Below, piece after piece: positions 1-5,246 of a stretch of DNA of 5,722 bases. How positions within the stretch are numbered: position 1 is the first letter of the stretch; every line of letters starts with the position of its first letter. Source of the DNA: JBBDRV01 sp040905285 (lineage in GTDB: Bacteria > Bacteroidota > Rhodothermia > Balneolales > Balneolaceae); NCBI GenBank assembly GCA_040905285.1, contig JBBDRV010000142.1, positions 1-5,722 on the forward strand. Direction: 5' to 3'. The notes below the pieces were generated by a model. It did no database searches. It saw nothing but the letters and a program-made list of their open reading frames with translations, and had not been told where the DNA came from. Position numbers and translations under genes: made by a program.

Positions 1-78
1 CCTCAAAAGTCGTGTTCCACTGTGCCAAAATCTCATCCTGCTCGCTTTCTGTTCCTAAGTCCGACAGACTGCTTGGGG

Positions 79-100
79 TCCGGAAAGATGTACATCCGGA
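79..100. repeat. Inverted repeat upstream of cysE
   Basis: TCCGGA occurs at 79-84 and again at 95-100, separated by 10 bp. The hexamer is its own reverse complement, so the pair works both as a direct repeat and as a hairpin with a 6-bp stem. The spacer and second arm also contain the 8-bp palindrome ATGTACAT (88-95). The element ends about 37 bp before the chosen cysE start, where an operator or 5' leader hairpin would lie. It is seen directly in the sequence; a regulatory role is inference. Confidence 0.4.
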
Positions 101-137
101 ATTAAAGCCTGAATCGACAACGAGTTATCCCAACGTA

Positions 138-959
138 ATGAAAAGGGAAAATTTGACAGAATTGTATAATGAGCATAAAAAGGCGGAGCTCTGTCCGTCA
201 CCCATTCTGGTGGCGGATTTTTTCAATAATCTGCTTGGATTCCTTTTTCCGGAATTCAGTACGCACCGATTCGACGGATTCGACGAGTTTGAATCGTTTT
301 ACGGGAAACTCGGGGATGATCTTTTTGATATCCTTTCCAAAAGAATGGATCATGACCCACGGAGGGACCGGGTTTTTGCACCTGAATTTCTTGAAAATCT
401 CCCTTCGATAAAAAAGGAACTGAGATTGGATGTGGAGGCGATGTACAGGGGAGATCCGGCGGCGCGCAGTCTTGTGGAGGTTGTAAGGGCATACCCCGGA
501 TTTTATGCCATTGCCTCTTACCGTATCGCCCACTTTCTGCATGAGAACAACCTTGGGCTGATCGCCAGAATGATTACGGAAAATGCACATAGCCGGACTG
601 GAATCGATATCCACCCCGGGGCCCGGATCGGAAGGTCTTTTTGTATCGATCACGGCACAGGGATTGTAATCGGGGAGACGACGGAAATAGGAAATCATGT
701 AAAGGTTTATCAGGGGGTTACTCTCGGGGCGCTCAGTGTAAAGAAAGAGGATGCAGCAAAAAAACGGCATCCCACCATCAGGGATCATGTGGTTATCTAT
801 GCGGGCGCGTCCATATTGGGTGGTGAAACTGTGGTCGGGCACCACAGCATCGTTGGCGGGAATGTCTGGCTGACCCAAAGCGTGCCTCCGTATTCAAAGG
901 TGTACTACAAAGCCGAGTTTATCAATGAGATAGATGGAAAGGGCAAAAGCGTTTATTAG
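138..959 (+). CDS. cysE: Serine O-acetyltransferase (CysE/EpsC type)
   Basis: This enzyme transfers acetyl from acetyl-CoA to L-serine to give O-acetylserine, the committed step of cysteine synthesis in the cytoplasm. The protein has 273 residues from the ATG at 138. Residues 1-150 form the helical N-terminal SATase region, ending in the DVEAMYRGDPAA segment (98-109) that holds the conserved acidic residues. From about 155 the left-handed beta-helix of hexapeptide repeats begins: DIHPGARIG (157-165), then DHGTGIVIGE (171-180) with the catalytic His172, then KKRHPTIRD (208-216), ending near 250. The frame stays open upstream to the window edge, with a GTG at 12. I chose 138 because the extra 42 residues do not resemble the family and the sequence from MKRENLTELY onward does. 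There is no clear Shine-Dalgarno sequence. The C-terminus ends in SVY and lacks the terminal Ile used by classical CysE to bind CysK. cysM follows 168 bp downstream on the same strand. Confidence 0.93.
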   Translation: MKRENLTELYNEHKKAELCPSPILVADFFNNLLGFLFPEFSTHRFDGFDEFESFYGKLGDDLFDILSKRMDHDPRRDRVFAPEFLENLPSIKKELRLDVEAMYRGDPAARSLVEVVRAYPGFYAIASYRIAHFLHENNLGLIARMITENAHSRTGIDIHPGARIGRSFCIDHGTGIVIGETTEIGNHVKVYQGVTLGALSVKKEDAAKKRHPTIRDHVVIYAGASILGGETVVGHHSIVGGNVWLTQSVPPYSKVYYKAEFINEIDGKGKSVY

Positions 960-972
960 GTCATTTTTTGTT

Positions 973-1037
973 CAGACAGGATTTGTCAGACAGGATTTGT
1001 CAGACAGGATTTGTCAGGCAGGATTTGTCAGGCAGGA
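973..1037. repeat. 14-bp tandem repeat, about 4.6 copies
   Basis: The unit CAGACAGGATTTGT is repeated at 973-986, 987-1000 and 1001-1014. A variant CAGGCAGGATTTGT follows at 1015-1028, and a partial copy CAGGCAGGA at 1029-1037. The first three copies are identical, and the fourth and fifth share the same A-to-G change. The array starts 14 bp after the cysE stop and occupies much of the cysE-cysM gap. A 14-bp period is not a multiple of three and no reading frame is involved. The pattern looks like a slippage-generated minisatellite. Copy number could vary between strains and change the cysE-cysM spacing, but that is inference. Confidence 0.9.
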
Positions 1038-1119
1038 CCCGCACCGGCCGGCAGAGTTTTTTTAGATCACCAATGCTTTCAGATGTAACTTGCAGAACAG
1101 CATGACTATCGGATAAATC

Positions 1120-1142
1120 TGACTCCCATGACTCCCATGACT
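1120..1142. repeat. 9-bp tandem repeat spanning the cysM start
   Basis: TGACTCCCA occurs at 1120-1128 and 1129-1137, followed by a partial TGACT. The repeat places two in-frame ATG codons at 1128 and 1137, so the protein can begin MTPMTIEDL or MTIEDL. A further upstream copy of the start context lies at 1101-1113 and matches 1136-1148 at 11 of 13 positions. Its ATG at 1102 opens an out-of-frame 4-codon ORF that stops at 1116. Because the unit is three codons long, loss or gain of a copy would not shift the frame. Confidence 0.75.
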
Positions 1143-2018
1143 ATTGAAGATTTAATAGGTAATACACCCATCGTGGAACTGCAGCATATCCTGCCGGGAA
1201 AAAAGGTGCAGCTCTTTTGCAAACTGGAAGGGCAAAATCCCGGCGGCAGTGTTAAAGACAGGCCCGCTTTGGGAATGGTTTCAGGTGCGCTTGAACGCGG
1301 TGAGATCAAACGGGGTGATAATCTCATTGAGCCTACAAGCGGCAATACGGGCATTGCACTGGCTATGATAGCCCGCATGAAAGGGCTGCGCATGACCCTC
1401 GTAATGCCGGAAGATTCTACCAGGGAACGAATCCAGACGATGAAGGCATACGGGGCAGAGGTGATTCTCACGTCTGCTGAAGGCGCCATCGAATATTCCC
1501 GTACCCGCGCACGTGAAATGGCGGACAGCGGTGACTATCTGATGCTCGACCAGTTTGCCAATCCGGACAACTACCGGATTCATTACCGAACCACAGGTCC
1601 TGAGATATGGAAAGATACAGGGGGGAAAATTACCCATTTTGTTTCGTCCATGGGAACCACCGGTACGATCATGGGAGTCTCCAGGTATCTGAAGGAACAG
1701 AACCCGGCGGTACAGATAGTTGGCACACAGCCGACCGAAGGATCGAGCATACCGGGTATCAGGCGATGGTCACCCGAATTCCTTCCCAGGATATACGAGG
1801 CTGAGAGGGTGGACAGAATTATTGACGTAAGTGAGCGGGAGGCAACGGAAATGACACGAAAATTGTCCGTGGAAGAGGGTATTTTCGCGGGGATGAGCAG
1901 TGGCGGAGCTCTTGCGGCGGCAGTCAGGCTGGCCCGGGAACTGGAGCACGGCCTGATTGTATGCGTGGTCTGTGACAGGGGGGACCGTTATCTGAGCTCC
2001 CCTCTGTTTGAGACGTGA
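1128..2018 (+). CDS. cysM: Cysteine synthase B (O-acetylserine sulfhydrylase, CysM type)
   Basis: This PLP-dependent beta-replacement enzyme makes cysteine from O-acetylserine and sulfide. CysM enzymes characteristically also accept thiosulfate, giving S-sulfocysteine. From the ATG at 1128 the protein has 296 residues, the usual CysM length. It shows the N-terminal IGNTPIVELQ, the PLP-binding Lys43 in GSVKDRPAL, the substrate loop TSGNTG (70-75), the phosphate-binding loop GTTGT (176-180), the GSSIPGIRRW block (205-214) and MSSGG (256-260). The C-terminal CDRGDRYLS (282-290) and the IRRW segment mark CysM and not CysK. The start could equally be the in-frame ATG at 1137, since the family usually begins close to the TIEDLIGNTP segment. 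No Shine-Dalgarno sequence precedes either. The gene follows cysE and supplies the next step of the same pathway. Its stop lies 109 bp before the chosen start of the GntR gene. Confidence 0.95.
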   Translation: MTPMTIEDLIGNTPIVELQHILPGKKVQLFCKLEGQNPGGSVKDRPALGMVSGALERGEIKRGDNLIEPTSGNTGIALAMIARMKGLRMTLVMPEDSTRERIQTMKAYGAEVILTSAEGAIEYSRTRAREMADSGDYLMLDQFANPDNYRIHYRTTGPEIWKDTGGKITHFVSSMGTTGTIMGVSRYLKEQNPAVQIVGTQPTEGSSIPGIRRWSPEFLPRIYEAERVDRIIDVSEREATEMTRKLSVEEGIFAGMSSGGALAAAVRLARELEHGLIVCVVCDRGDRYLSSPLFET

Positions 2019-2033
2019 GGAGACTCTCCCTTT

Positions 2034-2060
2034 ATTGTTGCGGGACAATTCGGGACAACT
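2034..2060. promoter_or_regulatory. Putative operator site A upstream of the GntR gene
   Basis: ATTGT (2034-2038) and ACAAT (2045-2049) form an inverted repeat with a 6-bp spacer. It overlaps a direct repeat, CGGGACAATT (2041-2050) and CGGGACAACT (2051-2060), identical at 9 of 10 positions. ATTGTTGCG (2034-2042) is the exact reverse complement of CGCAACAAT at 2121-2129 in site B. The element lies in the short gap after cysM, where a neighbouring GntR protein would be expected to bind. The repeats are seen directly; operator function is inferred. Confidence 0.45.
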
Positions 2061-2120
2061 ATTGACAGGGGGGCGATTGGAATTGGTTGCAGGTAATGAC
2101 CGTGGAAAGGGTAATAGTAG

Positions 2121-2139
2121 CGCAACAATGATTGTTCCG
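2121..2139. promoter_or_regulatory. Putative operator site B (palindrome on the GntR start codon)
   Basis: AACAAT (2124-2129), a central G (2130) and ATTGTT (2131-2136) form a perfect 13-bp palindrome. After one mismatched pair the arms extend to CG at both ends, giving 8 of 9 paired positions over 2121-2139. The likely start codon ATG (2128-2130) sits in the middle. Known GntR-family operators are short palindromes of this size, so bound protein here could block transcription or hide the start. Half-site ATTGTT and its complement recur in site A, with about 87 bp between corresponding half-sites. Confidence 0.5.
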
Positions 2140-3048
2140 TTACCTTTCAGCCTCATGAACAATTCCGCCAAATACATTGCTGACCGAATCCGGCTGATGA
2201 TTATAACCAAACAGTTTCAGGTAGGGGAGCTGTTGCCGTCAACCCGGGGTCTGGGGCAGCAGCTGGAGGCCAGCTTTCATACGGTCCGTAAAGCGTATCA
2301 TATTCTTGCCGCCGAAGGGCTGATCGAAAGTGAGCGGGGGCGCGGGTTTCTGGTGACGCGGCAGAACACGACCCTGGACAAGTCGGAGCGCCTTGAAACA
2401 GGGGCCGCCAAACTGAGACTTCTGCTGGAAGAACTAATGGGCTACGGGCTGGATGAAAAAGAAATTGAATCCCTGTTTGAAGAGCAGATAAACTTTATGG
2501 AGTGGCCCGACCGGATCCAGGCTTGTGCGTCAGTCGGTGAAACCGAAGAGCTGGGAACCATGCTTGCAGAGGCGATCAGGGAACAGGTGGGGGTTAAAAG
2601 CCTTGTGCTGCAGTCCGACCGGTACGGTGAAGTGGTTAATTACGATGCGCTCTTTGTCCCGATTCACCTTTTCAGCAGTTATCGAAAGCTGACCGATACC
2701 CACCGCATTCTTCCCGTTATCTACACGTTCGATCCGGATATCCTTCTCTCGATTATTGACCGGGCTGTCATTGAAACGATCGGTCTGGTCACCTCAGATG
2801 ATAAGACCATTCCCAAGATGATCAATGACCTGAAGTCGTCCATCAAATATGAAGGATCCTTTGTGGCCGGCGCCACATATGGAAAATCCCTTCCCCTTTT
2901 TGTCCGCTCAACAGATCTGATTTTGTATACGCCGGCCAGCGCCAAACTGGTGGAACAGATAATCCCTGCCAGACGCCGGTTGAAACTTCAATATATTATC
3001 TCTGAAAAGAGTGCGGAGACCATCCGGGCCGAATTATGGGACCAGTAG
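2128..3048 (+). CDS. GntR-family transcriptional regulator with unassigned C-terminal domain
   Basis: This is a DNA-binding one-component regulator. The winged helix-turn-helix occupies about residues 12-77 of the 306-residue form and carries the GntR signature: G33-ELLPSTRGLGQQL, then TVRKAYHILAAEGLIES (52-68), then the wing GRGFLV (71-76). The frame extends upstream to a TTG at 2008 overlapping cysM. I chose the ATG at 2128 because GntR proteins usually have about 10 residues before the first helix; the ATG at 2155 is also possible. A GAGGAG at 2017-2022 could serve TTG starts at 2035 or 2038, but these would add residues unlike the family. The C-terminal half, about 90-306, is a predicted helix followed by an alternating beta-alpha region. 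It is not the aminotransferase domain of MocR proteins, and I cannot recognise an FCD or UTRA domain in it. Its position next to cysE and cysM suggests control of cysteine synthesis, which is inference. Confidence 0.85.
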   Translation: MIVPLPFSLMNNSAKYIADRIRLMIITKQFQVGELLPSTRGLGQQLEASFHTVRKAYHILAAEGLIESERGRGFLVTRQNTTLDKSERLETGAAKLRLLLEELMGYGLDEKEIESLFEEQINFMEWPDRIQACASVGETEELGTMLAEAIREQVGVKSLVLQSDRYGEVVNYDALFVPIHLFSSYRKLTDTHRILPVIYTFDPDILLSIIDRAVIETIGLVTSDDKTIPKMINDLKSSIKYEGSFVAGATYGKSLPLFVRSTDLILYTPASAKLVEQIIPARRRLKLQYIISEKSAETIRAELWDQ

Positions 3049-3092
3049 CAAAAACGGGGCGACCGGCAGAAAACCGAACCAGTAAACGGGGG
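3041..3092. repeat. Imperfect direct repeat across the GntR stop codon
   Basis: ACCAGTA at 3041-3047 is followed after a few bases by AAACGGGG (3052-3059). The same order, ACCAGTA at 3078-3084 then AACGGGGG to 3092, recurs with the intervening bases missing. The first copy contains the TAG stop of the regulator gene. The pair looks like an old short duplication that has since lost 4-5 bp in one copy. AGCAAAAA also appears twice nearby, at 3047-3054 and 3100-3107. I see no uridine-rich hairpin here that would act as a terminator. Confidence 0.5.
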
Positions 3093-3156
3093 AATCAGCA
3101 GCAAAAAGAGGAGCCGCATTTATTAACTTGTGTCGCATTTGCCGTTTCCTGATTCC
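3091..3156. repeat. Inverted repeat in the leader before the helicase gene
   Basis: GGAATCAG (3091-3098) and CTGATTCC (3149-3156) are perfect 8-bp complements with a 50-bp loop. A second complementary pair, AAACGG (3084-3089) and CCGTTT (3142-3147), is interleaved with it, so the two could coexist only as a pseudoknot-like fold. A direct repeat CGCATTT lies in the loop at 3115-3121 and 3134-3140. This gap of about 150 bp must carry the helicase promoter if that gene is transcribed on its own. No strong sigma-70 promoter is apparent. Confidence 0.4.
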
Positions 3157-3178
3157 GTGTACTTAAGATTTTAAACCA

Positions 3179-3205
3179 ATGAAGATTTTTGCACCGTATT
3201 TATGA
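3179..3205 (+). CDS. Possible 8-codon leader peptide overlapping the helicase start
   Basis: An ATG at 3179 opens the frame MKIFAPYL, ending in a TGA at 3203-3205. That TGA overlaps the helicase ATG (3202-3204) as ATGA, the arrangement typical of translational coupling by ribosome re-initiation. Neither start has a Shine-Dalgarno sequence. The peptide has no run of one amino acid that would suggest classical attenuation. An ORF this short can arise by chance, so confidence that it is translated is low. Confidence 0.25.
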   Translation: MKIFAPYL

Positions 3206-5151
3206 GCCAGATATCTCAACCCGGTATTCCGAAATTGCTGGAGCAGGCCGTATTTTCACTGAAAGAAGAAATTGCAACCGTTCGCGAGCGGCCATCGTCG
3301 GATGTTCTATTTAACGGAATTCTTCAGGCCCCGGCAGCTGCTGTTGCAGACAAATGGGACTACAAATTTGAAACTCATCAGCCGGCGATTCGTTTTGCCG
3401 AGGAAATACGGGCTGTCAACGGGAATGGGGAGTGGATGCTTACCCCTGTTTCGTGGGCGAAAAACGAGATTGTTCTGCGGTTTCCCGAAAAGCTCGGTGA
3501 TACGCTGGACGAAATTCAGGTGGAGTGGGAGAATGATTTTGTACTGCAGCGCACCCTGAAAGAACTGGAAAGGCTGCAAACGGCGGATGATCATGTCCTG
3601 GACCGTATCCGCCTGTTGTTTGAGCCTGAATCCGAAAATATTCCCTCATCTGCAGGTCTCCTCGATGACGGCCTCCGTAACGAGGCACAGCAAGCGGCAA
3701 TAAGCAAATCCATGCGGCGGCGCACTGTATATATATGGGGACCGCCCGGAACAGGTAAAACAGCAACCCTTGGTTTTGTCATTGCCAACTACCTGAAAGA
3801 GGGTAAACGGGTTCTGTTTGCCTCCAATACCAACCGCGCTGTGGATGTCGGATTACTGAGTGCGATACAGGCCCTGGACGAAATTGGCTTCGACATCGAC
3901 AAGCAAAAGCTGACCCGCTTCGGAGAGGCGGCACTGGATGAAAAACGGGTAACCGATCTGATGTTTACAAAACAGATGGAAGAAATGTCCGAAAAGCGGC
4001 GGAGTGAGGCTGCCACGCTGGCAGCGCTGCTGGACCGGCTTAAGGAAGTGGGTACGTCAATAGAAAAGAGGCTGACTGACGGCAAACAGCCGACGGAAGA
4101 ACAGAACATGGAGATGGAGCTGATCGACAGGAAGATTCGGGAAGAGGGGGGACGGGAATTTCTGGAGGAGAGGATGGAAGAGTTGTCAACTGTCAATGAA
4201 CGGGCGGAACTGACAGGAAAACAGCTTGTTGCAACCACCCTGGCCAAAGTCTGTACGTCGGATCTTTTCGGAAATGTTGATTTTGATGCCGTAGTTATTG
4301 ATGAAGGATCGATGGCCGGTCTTCCCTATCTGATGGTTACGGCATCCAGGGCGAAATGGCACCGGGTTATCGTCGGGGATCCGATGCAGCTTCCGCCGAT
4401 CGCACTGACGGAAAAAAAGGAGGCCAGGGAATTTCTGGAAAAGGATATTTTCACATCCGTTTCAGGGGCTGATACTACGGAAAGTCTGTTTGCCTGGCAC
4501 GACAGCCAGCCGGGTTTCACCTGTTTTTTCGATATTCAGTATCGTCTGGAGCCGGCGCTTGCGGATGTCATCAGCAAGGTTTTTTATGACGGGCGTCTCA
4601 GAAGCGGCAGAGAGAAGGGTGACGGTGGGGATATCCATGCAGACAACCGGTCCTACCATCTGATAGATACGTCCCGGTACAGACCCGTACTGACACAAAA
4701 ATCGGGGGAACGCGGATTCCAGCCGGTAAACACAGTTCATCAGGAGGTTCTGGAGCGACTGATCGGCAATATGCTGGGAAAAGGCATTCCACCCGGGGAC
4801 ATCGGTGTTATGGTGCCTTTCCGCAGTCCCGTTTATGATCTTCGGAATCGTCTGTATGAAGCCTCCATGCACGGTGTGGAAGTGGGGACGATTCACACCT
4901 TCCAGGGAAGGGAAAAGCCGTATATTATTTTTGATACGGTCATGAGCGGTGAAACCCGGAATGGGTCGATACGGCATTATTCTGTCCGGCCTCTCGACGA
5001 GAGTAAAAACGGCCTCAGTGTTCCCCGCCTTCTCAACGTTGCCTTTTCCCGCAGCCGGAAAGAACTTATGATTCTGGCCGATATGCGCCATATCCATACC
5101 GTCTACGGCAACAAGTTTCTTGGAAAACTTTTAAACCGCATGAAATCCTGA
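3202..5151 (+). CDS. Superfamily 1B helicase (Upf1/IGHMBP2-like AAA ATPase)
   Basis: This is a probable ATP-dependent 5'-to-3' DNA or RNA helicase of 649 residues. An N-terminal region (about 55-125) resembles the barrel preceding the core in this family. The motifs then run in order: Q-motif LRNEAQQAAI (158-167), Walker A GPPGTGKT (180-187), motif Ia FASNTNRAVD (206-215), Walker B VVIDEGS (364-370), motif III GDPMQLPP (392-399), motif IV QYRLEPALADV (446-456), motif V VGTIHTFQGRE (561-571) and motif VI LNVAFSRSRKEL (611-622). Residues about 250-340 are highly charged and helical, fitting the coiled stalk inserted between motifs Ia and II. All catalytic Lys, Asp-Glu, Gln and Arg positions are present, so activity is expected. 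The Gln after motif II in many relatives is Met here (DEGSM). No fused nuclease or kinase domain is seen. Partner genes of known helicase-based defence systems are absent, so housekeeping repair or RNA processing is the simplest reading. Confidence 0.88.
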   Translation: MSQISQPGIPKLLEQAVFSLKEEIATVRERPSSDVLFNGILQAPAAAVADKWDYKFETHQPAIRFAEEIRAVNGNGEWMLTPVSWAKNEIVLRFPEKLGDTLDEIQVEWENDFVLQRTLKELERLQTADDHVLDRIRLLFEPESENIPSSAGLLDDGLRNEAQQAAISKSMRRRTVYIWGPPGTGKTATLGFVIANYLKEGKRVLFASNTNRAVDVGLLSAIQALDEIGFDIDKQKLTRFGEAALDEKRVTDLMFTKQMEEMSEKRRSEAATLAALLDRLKEVGTSIEKRLTDGKQPTEEQNMEMELIDRKIREEGGREFLEERMEELSTVNERAELTGKQLVATTLAKVCTSDLFGNVDFDAVVIDEGSMAGLPYLMVTASRAKWHRVIVGDPMQLPPIALTEKKEAREFLEKDIFTSVSGADTTESLFAWHDSQPGFTCFFDIQYRLEPALADVISKVFYDGRLRSGREKGDGGDIHADNRSYHLIDTSRYRPVLTQKSGERGFQPVNTVHQEVLERLIGNMLGKGIPPGDIGVMVPFRSPVYDLRNRLYEASMHGVEVGTIHTFQGREKPYIIFDTVMSGETRNGSIRHYSVRPLDESKNGLSVPRLLNVAFSRSRKELMILADMRHIHTVYGNKFLGKLLNRMKS

Positions 5152-5246
5152 AGAGTCTGCCGGCCGGCCTTTACGTGCTGCCGAACCCTGCTTTTGAGGT
5201 GCTATTGAACTCCTCCTGATCGTCTTGTAACGGGTCATGCGACGGG

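Noticed and set aside
198..878. Long minus-strand open frame opposite cysE
   Set aside because: It lies wholly opposite the well-conserved cysE frame, its translation resembles no family, and it is best explained as a shadow of the real gene.
1044..1063. Possible intrinsic terminator after cysE (GC-rich palindrome then seven T)
   Set aside because: CCGGCCGG is a palindrome with no room for a loop and is followed by five other bases before the T-run, so no convincing stem-loop forms.
2062..2117. TTGACA at 2062-2067 as a -35 box for the GntR gene
   Set aside because: No -10-like hexamer occurs at 16-18 bp spacing; the nearest TAAT-type sequences are too far away.
1086..3130. TAACTTG at 1086-1092 and 3124-3130 as Bacteroidota-type -7 elements
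   Set aside because: Both miss a base of the TAnnTTTG consensus, and I found no convincing upstream TTG element at the expected distance.
4462..5097. Long minus-strand open frame opposite the helicase
   Set aside because: It covers helicase motifs IV-VI on the opposite strand, and its translation has no recognisable domain.
3202..5151. Helicase as part of an anti-phage defence system
   Set aside because: SF1 helicases occur in some defence systems, but no nuclease, phospholipase-like, kinase or methylase partner is encoded next to it, and the flanking genes are metabolic or tRNA-modifying.
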